Shown piece after piece: positions 1 to 12,685 of a stretch of 64,000 nucleotides of DNA. The translations under genes were made by a program, and so were the position numbers. The number at the start of each line of letters is the position of its first letter. Positions within the stretch are counted from its first letter, which is position 1. The notes beneath the pieces are model-generated. The model made no database searches. It was not told the origin of the DNA and saw only the letters and a list, made by a program, of their open reading frames with translations. Origin of the DNA: Populus alba (lineage: Eukaryota; Streptophyta; Magnoliopsida; Malpighiales; Salicaceae); assembly GCF_005239225.2 (NCBI RefSeq), contig NC_133287.1, positions 8,103,493 to 8,167,492 on the forward strand, in the 5' to 3' direction.

Positions 1-1814
1 AGGAGAGAGAAAAGGAGAGAGGGAGGGCATCAAATTAGGGGATTGTGATGGTGACCAAAGAGCCTTTCTACAAATAAAGCCGTAATTAATATGGAATTGG
101 TGGGGCCATGGGTCCCTCTCTTTCCTTGCTTTTGCTCCTTGGCGCCTTATTTTTCTCTTACTTTTCTAAAGTTAATTCCTCGAATTAAGTAGCATAATCA
201 CTTTTAATCAAGCAATCAATCTTAAAGCTAATCTATTAAATTGAAGGATTTTTTTTCTTGTTTTTGAGCTTATTTTGCCAGTATAAAAGTGGACGAGCAT
301 AGAGAAATTAAATTTTCTTGGCTGTTAGACTCCGTTTCGAATCTAACCTTATGTAAAAATAACAACCAATTTAACAAAAGGTTTAAAAAATAAAAATAAC
401 AAGGATCAAATTAAACAAATAGCATATCACAAATTAAGATTGAATTATATAATTGAAAACAATTTAAAATTTTATAAAATAATAAAGAACAAAAATAAAA
501 AATTAAAATAATAAGAACTAAAGTTGTTATCTCTGTAAACATAAAATAATTTTGAGATTTTTCAGAAGCTTCGCGGTTTTCAAGGTGAAGAGAAAGAAAA
601 GTGGAGGAGAAGAAAAAAAGTTACCGACGTTGCATTGCTTGAAATGCGTGGGTGTCTTTTACTTATTAGTGTGTGCGTTGTACGTACTAACTACTTTTTC
701 TTTTTTAATATATTTTATATTTATTAAAGATTGAATTACCCTTATCTAACCTAATTATTAATAAAAAAAACCCATGTAAAAAGATTAAAGTGCCTCTAGA
801 CTCTATTTTTAAAAAATGTGCATTTATTTGTATTTTTTTAAAATACAAAGAATGACCAACTTACCCCAAATAATCTGATAATAACTAAATGAGTTTTTTA
901 CTATGACCATCACTTCTCCAATAGCTTATTCAAGTTTTTTTTTTTTTTTTTGAAATGGTAAATTCATCATTTCACTGATCAATGGATATTTTTCTCAGGT
1001 CATATTAGTTTTCATTAATTTTGTATGTTAATATGCTTGTGGTAAAAAGAGTGGTGTGACACTACCAGGAATTGAGATAAAATGTGGACCTCTCCGATAC
1101 CTAGACATATTTCTTATTTTATTATTGCAAGGGAGAGGCCCTAAAACCAAGATCTCTTGGTGATGGGGATCGAGGTACCTTTTAGCCGCTAGGTTCATTG
1201 TCTTTGGTGCTAGACATGCAAATTCATGTCATGAGAAAGCTCTTCAATGGCAATTAGCTACTGTTTCAAGAAAAAAAAAAAAAAAAAAAGTAAAAACATG
1301 TTTATCTATATTTCCTGTTTTAAAAGGAAATAAATCTAGTTCAAATTAGAAAAAAAATTATTTTATGCCGATATCCTCATACCTGTAATCGAACACTTTT
1401 TTATTTTTTATGTATTTGTCTAACCTTTTGAAACATTGAGAAACCTGACAAAAAAAAAAAACTTAAATAGATCATTATTTTTTGCAAGATTCAATGTATT
1501 CTGATTCTACTCTTAAATCTCTCAAAAATATTAGTTTTCCTTTCCAACTCAAGATCTTCAACTGCTTTCAAGTTTCCCTCCTGGAGAGAAGGAACACTGA
1601 ATACAAGTGAAGCTTCAAATCTTGCTGCACTTTTTTGACAGTCGATATCAAAATCTATGCACATTGGAAAAAAGATTTTGGCTTGAATTTCTATGTTCTG
1701 GATTCTTAAAGTTTTACACAGTTATGGAATTAAATAACCAATGGAGCACAAATCACCAAAGATTATTTGGTTACACCATGATATCAATTGAATGCTTGTA
1801 TCGGTTCTTTTAAT
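1..1814. other. intergenic, no gene recognised
   Basis: AT-rich DNA with homopolymer runs and a short GA-rich start (1-27). The short open frames here are low-complexity and match no family I know. I see no convincing gene. Confidence 0.6.
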
Positions 1815-4202
1815 TTATTGTAAATTAATGTTTTCACTGAAGGTATAACTGGTATTTCGATCAACATGGGGCAATCCATACACAGCTAAATGTTGAAGGC
1901 GAGAAAGACTCCGACATCTACCGACTGTTGCCCATTGCTCTAACTTCTCCATGTCCAAAAGATAACAGAGTCTCCAATGCAGGGAATGGATTTTCCTCGT
2001 CTCCATACAGATTACTGTCAATACTCCTCACACCATCCATTCCACATAATCAAAGATACTTAAGGAACTGTAGTTTCCCTAATGGTGGAAGTTGTGCACA
2101 ATTGCCACAACAAGATTGGGTAGCTCCAAGTCCGGCATCCAACTTGAGAATCTGGAACCTTCATATCCACTTATCTTCAATTGCTTGAGGTTTGAATGGT
2201 GTTGAAGCCCATCAAGGATCTCCTCTGTATTTTCATGGATAACACTGTTTTTAGATACTTCTGCTCATGTTAATAGGATCCCGGAAAGGTAATCTCCATT
2301 CCCATGGCAAGATAAAGTCGATGATTGGAGAATTGTCTTTCTCATCAAATCAGCACTCTTGGCATCTGTTAAATCTTTAACATTACCAAGATCCGAGATG
2401 ATCAAACCACCACCAAGATAATTCAGCCTTTCCAGCTCCGCTATCTGATGACCCTCATTCTTGCCTACAATAAACAGATCAAGCCTTCGTAGGTAAGTCA
2501 GTTGTCCCAATCCAGCAGGCATAGAAGGAAGTGAAATACAACCTTCGTTGCGAAGATACACGAGACTTTTCATGCCTCGACCTCACAAGAATTATTCACT
2601 GCTAAGATTCTTATATGATTTTGTCCAGTAAACAACAAATGCAGTGTTTTTCTCCAACCCATTCCGTGGGCATCAGGATAACGCAGAATAAATGAGCGCA
2701 ATGATTAGGCACTGAGATGTTGATGAGCAGGAGCACCACCTTTCTTCAAAAAAGCCACATGACGGACCATTCTAAAAATCTCCAGCATCCTATCCCTCTC
2801 AACCACACAACACTCAACTCGACTTTATTGACGTGCCATTATTGACTGTGCAAGATCATGCCTCTTACATGTTATGTAGCCCAGTTCGTTGAAAATCTCG
2901 TTGCCCATATCATGCAAATGCATCTGCCCTTTGCAAGGAATGTAGCCATTTGCCATCCACACAGCTATCAGGTGATCCTTAAGCATGGCATGATCTTTAG
3001 GAAAAATACAGCAAAATGAAAAGCATTGCTTTAAATGTGACTTAAGGTTAGTATAACTTAACCTCAGGGCAAGTAAAATCTTGCTATCCTCTTCTTGTAG
3101 ATCCCAGATCTCACTCCTTTCCATAGATAACCACTCGCTTTCATTTTTCTTCAAGCGCATAAGACTTCCAGTTGACTTTATAGCTAAAGGAACCCCGCCA
3201 CAATTGTCAACTATTGCTCTTCCAGTGGCCTCCAAGTTAGCATATTCTTCTCTGTTTCTCATCCCAGATGCAAAGCGCTAGAACAAAAGCCAAGAATCAG
3301 CATCTGATAGTCTTTCCAAGTGTTGCAATAAAATTGGTTCTATTTTGAGAGCAACCATCTCAATACGGGTAATTGCTAGAACAGCACTACCTTTCACTCC
3401 ACACTTTACTAAGACCTTCGATTTACTCCACTTATCATTGAAATCATCCCCCACGTCATCTAACACAAAAAACATCTTTCCACTTAGCTTTTCTCGCAGA
3501 CATCACTGCTAGTTATCCAACCCTTCTATGTCACAAGGGCTGTTTTGAATAGACTCTTTCATGGCTCTTGTCAATTTTTCTACAGTGGAATCATCAGAGA
3601 TGCATATCCAGATTGTAAGATCAAAATTCCCATTCCACATATAGCATAAATAGAGAGATCGCCTGAATTGTTTGCCAGTGACTTCATTAGCTCTTCTTTC
3701 TCCTGAGCTCTTCCATAAATTTCTGACTCATCAACCAGCGACCAGGTCTGATGCCCATCAGAACTATCAGCTTCGATGTCCCAACCTCCTGCTATTAGAC
3801 GGAACTGTCTCTCCTTGGCAATAGCATCTAATCTGTCCGATACGTTCTTCAACTTGTGTGCCAATTATACTCGAAAAATAAGTGGATTTTGATCAAGAGA
3901 GAAGAAGCGCTGTAAAGGGTTTATCAAACCTCTTGGCTGCTTACGCCTTTCAACTTCTATAGCAAACTCGTCAACCACATCCTCTGCATCATAGCTGCAG
4001 CCTTGAGCTTTGTCAGCCAATTCCTCACAGCCTCACTCTTCAATTGCTTCTTCTCTTCATCATGGAGAACAGCCTGAAGCGTATTCAGTATGCTTTCAAG
4101 ATCAGTTTGCTGGCCCCGAGCAAGTCCAGCCTCTTTGAGAAGCACCGAAGACAAGTTCTCCAACATGGAACCCACAAGAACAGAAACAAGCGCAACAGCC
4201 AT
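1815..4202 (-). pseudogene. CC-NBS-LRR disease-resistance pseudogene (RGA-like)
   Basis: Intact members are cytosolic immune receptors that bind ATP/ADP through the NB-ARC domain. Reading right to left: an Rx-type coiled-coil N-terminus starts at ATG 4202 (residues like VLLKEAGLARGQQTDLESIL). A frame change follows near 3990, then a stop near 3867, then the CC-NB linker. The P-loop is destroyed: ICGMG is joined almost directly to the RNBS-A-like FDLTIWICISDDST, so the GKT part and about 30 residues are missing. Another stop lies near 3510. Kinase-2 (FFVLDDV), RNBS-B (GSAVLAITR), GLPL (CGGVPLAIK) and RNBS-D (QCFSFCCIFPKD) follow, with an in-frame TAG near 3279 between RNBS-B and GLPL. LRR-like pieces continue at 2573-2265 and 2021-1815 in other frames. 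Two frame changes, several stops and a deleted P-loop make a functional receptor very unlikely. I am sure of the family, less sure of the left end. Confidence 0.9.
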
Positions 4203-4609
4203 AGCTTGTTGTCTTAGTAATGGAGATGAGAGATGAGCCTTATCTTTTCAGCTAAGGGGTCTTGCAAGGAAAAGGAAAATAATTAAAAGCCTAAATGGCT
4301 CCACGGTGTAGACTTTAATTTTCCAAACCTACCACCCCAAATTTGCAAGGGGATTGTCAAGCATAATGGATGATTCCAAGAATTTGTATCTAGCAATTGC
4401 AAGCTCAAATTGATAACATGTACATGATTTTTATTCAACCTACGTTGTTTTTTTTTTGGTCTCTCATCAAGTTCATGAAAAGTTTTACAAAGATCAAATT
4501 CTTTTTAAAGTTGATGGATAGATAGATCAAGAGGGTGAGAATATTAGATTTAAATAACATAAATACCTGCAAACAAATCTAATCTTAGATTTGGATAACA
4601 CCAATATAT

Positions 4610-4640
4610 ATACACACACAACACACACACACACACACTG
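4610..4640. repeat. (AC)n microsatellite
   Basis: Short TA/AC dinucleotide tract, slightly interrupted, in the intergenic space upstream of the resistance-gene relic. Confidence 0.9.
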
Positions 4641-4928
4641 AGATTCAAGATAATACTCTAATGGTTAAGCCTATAACTGACAGTGGAGAAATAAAGCAAT
4701 AAAGGCTACGCAAAAGAGAGTTTGGGGCTTAAGCATTCAAAGTGTAGCAGATGGATACTTCAATTAGGTTAAAATCTGATTGATAGAAGGCTCTATCATC
4801 CATTCATTTTAATATAAATATTTTTTCTTCCTTTTGGCTATTTCTAAAAGGAAAAAAAAAAAAAAAAAAACTTATTCGCTATGGCATGTGGTAAATAAAA
4901 TACATTTCCAACACAGAAACTATCCCAT

Positions 4929-5724
4929 TTAAACTTGTGGGTGACGAATGTCATCCTGGCTTTGGATCAATCTAGTTTCTAAACTGCTTGACTGGGGATC
5001 GTATCCAGCTGTTTTATACTCATCCAATGCCCTCTGCAGAACTGCCTCCAAGTATTGGAAACTTTGAAAATTTATATAAGTAAATTTACTCAAAATCTCG
5101 GAAGGGTTTCAAGTGGGAATGCATCCTTTTTATTTCCTTCCTTGTTCATACATATCAAGGACTGATCAAGCATAGATCCCAGCACATAGCATTCACAATA
5201 GCAACATCGAACAACATTATATGCAGTTTATAACCACATTTGTCATATAAGTACTTAAAAGAGGTAGTTAAAGACCATATGGTTACTTTTTGCAACTAAA
5301 TTCACACACTATTCCAAAGCCAACAACGTTGTCAACCTTCACAAACTATTATCAAAACTTCCCATTAAAACACATTTCACAAGAATTTTCCAACTTTTTA
5401 TCATAATCATTCAAATAATTTAATTTTTTTATCTAATCCAAAACCAAATATCACTATATATAGCACAGCATTCAAATTACATTTGATTGATTCTAATATA
5501 AACTTAATATCACAAGAATCAACACTTTGACCATAAAAGTTAACTGTCACTTCACCTCCCGCAATCAATTTTCTCGAGAACCAAACAGAAAAGAAAAAAA
5601 AAATCAGAACCTCAGATTCTACAGAGAAAGAAAACGAAATACCTGAACAGTAAGAGATTGAATACTGAGAACCCGACCGGTATCCGAAGGAAGAGCCAGC
5701 CATGGACAAGATCAGAGGGGCCAT
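4929..5724 (-). CDS. putative two-exon small protein, 64 aa
   Basis: I do not recognise the product. Proposed exon 1 is 5724-5643: ATG at 5724, with an alternative in-frame ATG at 5703, ending in TCA-G before a GT donor (CAG|GTATTT on the minus strand). Proposed exon 2 is 5041-4929, after an AG acceptor (GGAGGCAG|TT), ending in TAA. The phases match (82 + 113 nt = 64 codons plus stop). The N-terminus is Ser/Tyr-rich (SSFGYRSGSQYSISYC). The C-terminus is hydrophilic and protein-like (LQRALDEYKTAGYDPQSSSL). A TATAAATA lies 70 bp upstream of the ATG, which supports a real promoter. Weak points: the acceptor has a poor pyrimidine tract, and the exon 2 frame stays open a little upstream (FQYLEAV), so an extra exon or another acceptor is possible. 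Confidence 0.45.
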
Positions 5725-5793
5725 TTCGATTCCTCGTCAAGAAAACAGAGAACGAAGCAGAGTAGAAAGCGGGGGCATCTTGATTTTCTAGTT

Positions 5794-5801
5794 TATTTAT
5801 A
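5794..5801 (-). promoter_or_regulatory. TATA box of the small gene
   Basis: The minus strand reads TATAAATA, 70 bp upstream of the proposed ATG at 5724, with a pyrimidine-rich leader (CTTTCTACTCTGCTTCG) between. Confidence 0.5.
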
Positions 5802-7195
5802 CTGAGACTTGTCGTGGAATAACGAAAATGACAAAGCTAATGTTACGACTGCATGTCAGACAACTCATGATTAAGGGTTGCTTATGAAAAATAAATCTTC
5901 ACAAAAATCATTTTTTAATAAATAATTTATGACAAAAATAATTTAAATTTATAAAACTATGTTTGAAAAAAAAAAAAAAGATCCCGAACAACTTTTTTTT
6001 GAAAAGAAAAGAGATAACATAAATTAGAATCAGTTAAAAATTGATTTAAGTATAATTTTGACCACTTTTGATTCAAGTTAAATTTATTTTAATCTTATAT
6101 TTTTTATTTGATTAAAAAAATATAAGCTATTTATTATTATTAACTAAATTATTTTTTATTAGTTTTAAGAATTTATTTTTTTTTATTATAAAGCTTATAT
6201 ATATAATGATTTAACTTCAATTTTATCCTATAATATTTTAATTAGAGTTTTTAAAATATTTTTTTATCATTTTGATATGTTAATGTAAAAATAATTTTTT
6301 AAAAATAATACTAGTATTATCTTAAATATATATCCTTAGATCCTTAACTGCTTCAACTAAAGAGAGCTAATCGTACTAATAAGTAATAAACTTGTATGAT
6401 AAAAGGATGAGTAGACGATTAACAAGTACCAGCTAGCCTAATAAAAAGGTTTTTATTTATTAAAATCATGTAAAGAGGTTAATATGATTAAAAATTGAAA
6501 GTAAAGGTTTATCTAGTATTTTTTAGCCATTAAAAATATATAACCCCTAAATTTATCCACATCTTTGTGTAAATTTTTCCTTTATGATTTTAATTTTTAT
6601 TTGTTCATTTTTTTTTGAATTCATTCAATTAATCCCTTCTCTTTCTAAATCTGTCAGACTCATGGATAATTGTTACTAGATAGATTACTTCTACCAAATC
6701 TTAACTATGAATATGGATGTCACATTATTATATACTTTTTATTTATAAGATAATCTTTTATTTTCTTAGTTTTTAATTAAAAGTCACTTATAATATATTT
6801 TCTAAGACAATTTACTTGTGATATAAACATTAAAAAATACCATATCATGAGCAGTAAAAATGTTTTTAAGATACCTTATAATTAATATGTATTATATAGA
6901 TGACCAGCATTATGTTGCAAGTCAAATTATTTCTAATGTAAAAAAAAAATATCTATATAATAATAACATTTTTAAAGAAGTAAGAAAAATCTGAAACCCA
7001 TATCATTGTTTTGACTAGGTTTAATAAGTTTTGTTAATTTAATAATATAATTATATATAAAAAAAGCCAATAATAAAAACAACAATGGTTAATGAAAAAA
7101 TAAATGTTTATTAATATTATGAAAAATATTCTCTAAATATTCTTAAAAAGTCTTAATGATCTTATTTTATAATATAGCAAAAATTGAATGAGAAC
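5802..7195. other. AT-rich intergenic DNA
   Basis: No gene seen. Near 6225-6310 is a remnant of the dispersed AT-rich inverted-repeat (MITE-like) family found again near 22.8, 43.0, 44.1, 49.4 and 61.8 kb (core TTTTGATATGTTAAT followed by A-rich DNA). Confidence 0.5.
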
Positions 7196-7199
7196 GAAA

Positions 7200-8330
7200 T
7201 AACTTTATAAAGAAAAAAAAAATAGAGTTCAATTATCAATAAATCAAAAGTTAAAGGACAAGCTGAAAAAAAAAATCAATTTTATATAAAAAAAAAAAGA
7301 GGCTCAAATCAGCATGTCAAATTCATGGACTAGTCATTAGACCGGATAACCCCATACAAAATAAATTAAAATAAAATAATAGAGGTGAAATCTCAAGCAA
7401 ATTAAATGATGAGATGTGAAATTGAAAAAAAAATCAATTAAAAAATATAAAAAAAAACCGAAGTTAATTAAGGTTAACTCGACTAATCCACGGTCCGAGA
7501 TATGAGATCGGAATAACCCTATATAAAATAAAGTAAAAATAATCATGAAGCTCAATGCCTAATAATTTAATATTAAATGATGAAATTGAAAAAAATCTAA
7601 AGAATATCAAAGATAAATCGAGCTAGCATTTAAAATTTGTGACATGAGTCATGAGACCAAGATTACCTTTTAGAAGATAACACAAAAAAAATCACAAAGC
7701 AACATTCCTAATCAAAAGAATGAGAATCAAATTTGGTATAAAAATAAAATAAAATAAAATAATGAGGGATGAAATTGAAGAATAAAATAAATTAAGAAAA
7801 GGATTAAAAAAAATCAATAAAAAGAATGATAACCAAATTGGATAAAAGAACTAAATAAAATCAAATGTTGAGGGATAAAATTGAAAAATAAAATGAACTT
7901 AAAAAAGTATTAAAAGTAAAACAAATAGCAATAAAAAAAATTAGGGATCAAAATTGATAAAAATACAAACCGAAAGGAAATATTTAATCTTTGAAAGAGC
8001 AGATATAAAACTTGAGGTTAAGATAGATGAAAAAGGAAGGAGAAGAAAAAATAACAAGCTGACACGCGCCTTACTAGCTGGAAGATCTCAATGTGCTGTT
8101 TTTAATGGCTCTGTAGAATCTGATGTGTGGCTATTGAGAGACATCACCCAAAGGTGCGTGGGGTATCCCACACACTAGCATATACGTTGCACAAGAACCA
8201 CTTTTGATTTTCAAATAATATTTAATATTAATTCAAATATTTAATTTCTTCTCGATCAATTCAATTTTTACTAAAAACCAGGATGAAAGTACTAAAAAGC
8301 TCTTGGATGTATTTTTTTTAAGGGTAATTT
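7200..8330 (+). repeat. dispersed repeat with internal degenerate units
   Basis: Degenerate direct units of roughly 130-170 bp: 'agaccgg/gagatcgg ... ataaccc(c)at ... aataaa' followed by 'gatgaaattgaaaaaa' recurs near 7340, 7510 and 7660. The right part (about 8080-8290) has a GC-rich hairpin, GTGCGTGGG-GTAT-CCCACACAC with one mismatch at 8152-8174, followed by TAGC. After it comes a stretch shared with 57740-57860 (ACCAGGATGAAA versus ACCAAGATGAAA). The hairpin plus CTAG recalls a Helitron 3' end, but the next base is C rather than T. The class is therefore uncertain. Confidence 0.5.
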
Positions 8331-8918
8331 AATTATTTTATTATGCTATCAAAAATAAAAAATCAAATTGTTCCTAATCAATTTAATAATAATTAATAGA
8401 TAAAGAATAACTCCTATTACATTATTAATTTTTGTTAACAAAAATAAAATAATTATTTTACTGTTTAACACTATTTAACCTGTAGTACGCTAAGGCTATG
8501 TCTACCAAGAAAATATGAGGTTTTTTAGAATTTTGTTAATAAATTTACATTGAATACCGATAGAAGTTAAGTATTGGGTTAGATGATCAAATTCAAAGAG
8601 CCCAAGGATTAATTGAATGAATTTAGAGAACATGATGTTAATTGAACAAATTAAAATACAAGGACATAAATAAATAGTTGACACAAATACAAGGGTAAAT
8701 TTATGAATTCTAGGGACTAAATTATCTAGAGAGTATGAAGTAAAGGGACTATATTAAGAGAAATTTACACTGACGTGCTAAAACCGGCCGCTATTTGCAA
8801 ATGTCAACCCTCAAACGAAAGCCTCTGCATCATTTCTCTTCAGATAGCCCTCCACTTTAATCTCCACGAGCACACAGACACTTTACTGCACAAACAAGAA
8901 AAAAATCCACCAAAAAAC

Positions 8919-10115
8919 ATGAAGAGAAAGAAATGGTCAGAGCTAGAAGAGCAAACCCTTTTGTCCAAATACTCCGATCTCCTTACTTCAGGCACCTTAT
9001 CAAAGCTTAAAACCAGAGAGAAAAAGTTTCGTCCAATAGCAGACCATGTAAACACCATACACCATCTTCAAGACCCAATTGGCTACCCTTTTAAATGGTC
9101 GTGGCGTGATGTATCTATAAAAGTTCAAAACATGAGGCATCAGTATTTGGGCGTGAAGCAAAAGATTAGAATATCAAAGGACGAGTTTAATTGGAAAGAT
9201 GGGGAGAATCATTGGGAGAATTTCTTGAAGTATAAAGAGGTTTTTGGTGATGTTGAGCTTGAAGTTAAGAGCAAGAAGTCAAGTGGTAGTGGTGATAGTG
9301 ATTTGTTCAAGGATTGTGGGGATTTGGGGTTTGGGATTGATAGTGAGGATTATTTAGAGGAAGATGATCAAGAAGAGGAAGATGGAGAAGAAGAAGAGGA
9401 TGTTAATGGTGATGGTGGTAATGATAATGTTGGTGGCGGTGAGGAAGATGGTGAATTTCGGGGAGAGAAAGGAAATGGGGAGATGGGTATTGGTCGGAAG
9501 GAGAAAATGAAGAAGGGTTTGGGAGGAAATAGGAGGTTGGGTTTGCTTGGTGCACAAGTGATGGATTTGAGGGATGTGGTGTTGAGGAGGGAGGAGAAAA
9601 GGAGAGAAAGGGAGTTTAATGGGGAGAAGTGTGTGTTAGAGAGTGAAAAGAGGAGGAGGGAGTTGGAGTATCGGAGAGACATGTGGCGGAGTGAGAAGGA
9701 AGAGAGGGTGGAGAATTGGGAAATGGAGTTGGAAGAGAGGGAGTTGATGTGGGCTAGAAGGGAATTTGAGAGAAGGGAGAGGGTAGAGAGAGAGTTGGAT
9801 GAGGAGAGGAGAAAGAGGAGGCTAATGGAGGAGAAAAGGGAGGAGGAGGAGATGGAATGGAGGGAGAGAATGTTGGGGATGCAAATTGAGCATGAGAAGG
9901 CAATGATGCAAATACATGCTGACGCATGCCAGAATCAAATGCAGATACTTGGAGTTATGGCTAGGTTTATCTGCCAGTTTTTTGGATCGGCAAATGATGG
10001 TTTAGGTGGTGGATTGGGTGGGTTGCCGCCTCAGGTTTTGCAGAATCTACAACATCCTGGAGGATTGGGTGACAGTGGGAAGCCTGATGCCAATTCTCCT
10101 TCCGAGTTCATGTAG
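8919..10115 (+). CDS. trihelix (MYB/SANT-like) transcription factor, 398 aa
   Basis: Nuclear DNA-binding protein of the plant trihelix type, in one exon. The frame is open from 8775, but I start at the ATG at 8919 (MKRKKWSELEEQTLL) because the conserved domain begins there and the 48 upstream residues are not protein-like. Residues about 5-108 form the trihelix: Trp in KKWSELEE, Trp pair in FKWSWRDV, then NHWENFLKYKEVFGD. An acidic, Gly/Asn-rich linker follows (EDDQEEEDGEEEEDVN). A long Arg/Glu-rich stretch of about 130 residues must be a charged helix or coiled coil, likely for dimerisation. The C-terminus has a short hydrophobic segment (MQILGVMARFICQFF) and a Gly-rich tail. The target is unknown. 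Confidence 0.85.
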   Translation: MKRKKWSELEEQTLLSKYSDLLTSGTLSKLKTREKKFRPIADHVNTIHHLQDPIGYPFKWSWRDVSIKVQNMRHQYLGVKQKIRISKDEFNWKDGENHWENFLKYKEVFGDVELEVKSKKSSGSGDSDLFKDCGDLGFGIDSEDYLEEDDQEEEDGEEEEDVNGDGGNDNVGGGEEDGEFRGEKGNGEMGIGRKEKMKKGLGGNRRLGLLGAQVMDLRDVVLRREEKRREREFNGEKCVLESEKRRRELEYRRDMWRSEKEERVENWEMELEERELMWARREFERRERVERELDEERRKRRLMEEKREEEEMEWRERMLGMQIEHEKAMMQIHADACQNQMQILGVMARFICQFFGSANDGLGGGLGGLPPQVLQNLQHPGGLGDSGKPDANSPSEFM

Positions 10116-12685
10116 AGTGAGATTTTAACCCTCTTCATCTTATGTATCAGTTGATGATAATTGAATGATTTGTTACATATTTTTGTACAATAATAGCATG
10201 ACAATAATATTTTGGGACTGTGCTTCTTTTTCCTTGAATATTGCTGTTTATGGAATGCTATTCAGACACTTTTTTGAAACTTCTCAACTCCGCTCTTTAA
10301 GTTTCCAGTTATGGATTTAAGATTGGACATTACTTTTGTCAGATACAAAAACTAATTTGATAGGTTTTGGAGAGATCTAGACACTTTGTTATGTAAATTA
10401 AGGAGGTTTGAGGAGTATTGCGTAGAAAGTCATATTGTGGAAAATAGCCCAGAAACTCTTGATTGATGTCTTTGAGTTCATAAGATGATTTTTTTTTCCT
10501 TCGTGAATCTGTTGGATAAACAGAGGGCATATTGTTGATAAACAAGACAAATGTAGAACTGTTTAGGAAATGATTTTGCTGACAGTGAGACCAAACTTCT
10601 CGTCCGTTTGGATTTAGTTGCAGAGATAATGTTTCATTTGACACTGATGACCCTTCTTCAATGAGGCTTCGAGCTTGGGGTTTGTGGAATATCTTTAGGT
10701 CAGAATATATGTAGGCAAGCTGGATAAATAAAGGGTCCAAAAACTTGTGGGTTTACTATAAGTCCGATGGCTATTTTCAGTGCATCTCTTAGTTATGGTC
10801 CTTTAAAATAAACACAAGTGTAAATGTTGGATCTGGTGTTTTATATGAACACTTAATTTTACTTGAAGAAGATAAATTTACCCCTCAAAATTTAGCTTTA
10901 TTACAGGGGACAATTACGAAATTATCAGACATAATGTAAAGTTGATGAGACTCTGCAAGATGTAGAGGTGAAGGATTATATCTTTCCTAAAGCCTCGGTT
11001 GGATTAAGTTTGTAAGTAGTCAATAGAACAAACAGCATCAACCAAAGTGCTAAAATTTCTCGATGTCAAACAGGAAGACTTGGTTTTGCTTCCAAAGTAT
11101 TAGGATAATATTGGCAGAATATCTGCAGTAGTTGAAAATAGAATGCTTCAAGTACCAAAATCTTGAATCTTTGCACACATTTAACCATAGTTTGAGCCAG
11201 AACGGTATCGTATCCCTGGTTGGTAAGCTCCAAGAAGCTTTTTGCATGGAGTTTACCACAACCCTTGGATTAATAACTATCCTTTCATTCTGTGTTTTGC
11301 TTCTTTGGTGATTTATTGTCTGCAGAGAATAGCTGCTGGAGCAGTTAACCCCCAGGATGCCAGGTTGAAGCAATTTTTTGAGAGGACGATCTTTAACACT
11401 TGTACATAACTTCCAGTGCAAAAGTATAATTTTCTTGGTCCCGGTGCATGAGTTATTTTCTGCAGTCTCCAACTCCATAGCAAAGTACAGATTTATCATC
11501 TTCCCTTCTTCATTTCTGTTATTATCTGTTCTCTAGTGGGAATTTCAAAGCAGACTGGATACTCTGTAGAATTTCCATTTGCCAGTAGGTCATCTTAGCT
11601 ATGTTATCCACTCATCACAATCTGCCTTTCCACAACCTTGAACCAATTGTGATTTCTCTGCATGTAGAGATCTGATTGTGTAGTTTCTGCATTGGTCTTT
11701 CAACACATCACTTATTTTTGCTCAAGAATTTATAACTAGAGCATAGATGGGGCCATTTAGTTAGAAGGAAATGACAAAGGCCTAAAATATCACTACCATA
11801 GCCCGAATCATGAGCCGTTGTTTCCATGATTGAATTTTGTTTGCCCTCTTTCTCCTTTTCTAGGAATTCTGGAAAGAACCACCATCAGCATGCATGGGAT
11901 GCATTTTATAGGCATGATTAGTGGCTGCAACGTGTTGTCTGTAGAGTTCTATATTAGGGACCTTTTCTATTATAACTGTGCTTTTCAAATACAGTGTTCT
12001 GTAGAGATGAAGATAGGAAGAATGAGTTGGGAAGGAAAGGAAATGCTATTTTCCTTTGTTTGGAAGTGGAGCAGAAAACGAGTGTTCATATTAGAACTGA
12101 AAACAAATAGTAATTTCTCCAGGCTTCAGCAATTTTGATCTCTGTCCCCAATCAAGGGAGGGGCAAATGTTGATATAAGCCTGCTCAGTAGCAATGGGAA
12201 CTGTTTTTCATTTTCTCAATACTAAAATTATGTTTGATTTATCAAAAAATAAAGAAAAAGAAAGTCCACAAGGTGAATCTGAACATATCACAATTTTGAA
12301 TTCCAGTTAGTAACTTACCGGGATTGTTGTAGAACCCTAACAATAACTGTAGAAGCAATTAGGACTATAAGCTAGACTAAACAGAGGGAACAAGCTAAAA
12401 CTAGGCCAAATCAGTTCTTGCCTTGACATGTTCATACTTATTCTATGCCTTTTATCTTCTGACTTGGTATAGAATATGACATGCTTGAACCAAACCACGA
12501 TGGCAAGAATGTTAATTACTGATAGTCGGATTAAATTTTAGGAAAATTGTTCATTGTGGTTGGTGTACTGTTTCTTCTTCTCACATTTATACAGATCCAC
12601 TTGTGAATTAACAAAACCAAAGCCGGTGGGTAAAATGCTCTAATTTACTGTTAACTCTTATAATTCACGATGTGAATTGTAGCAA
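10116..12685. other. intergenic, no gene recognised
   Basis: Less AT-rich than the flanks. It has two minus-strand open frames (10740-10339, 133 codons; 11499-11050, 149 codons) and one plus-strand frame (11830-12138). None shows a domain, signal or splice structure I recognise. The first part should hold the trihelix gene's 3' UTR (TTGTTACATATTTTTGTA near 10170). Confidence 0.45.

Noticed and set aside
8775..8918. Upstream start of the trihelix frame
   Set aside because: Open but poorly protein-like; the family domain begins at the ATG at 8919.
9354..9682. Minus-strand frames of 67 and 104 codons
   Set aside because: Antisense shadow of the acidic and coiled-coil region of the trihelix gene.
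10339..11499. Two minus-strand open frames of 133 and 149 codons
   Set aside because: No recognised domain, no signal or splice context; composition looks non-coding.
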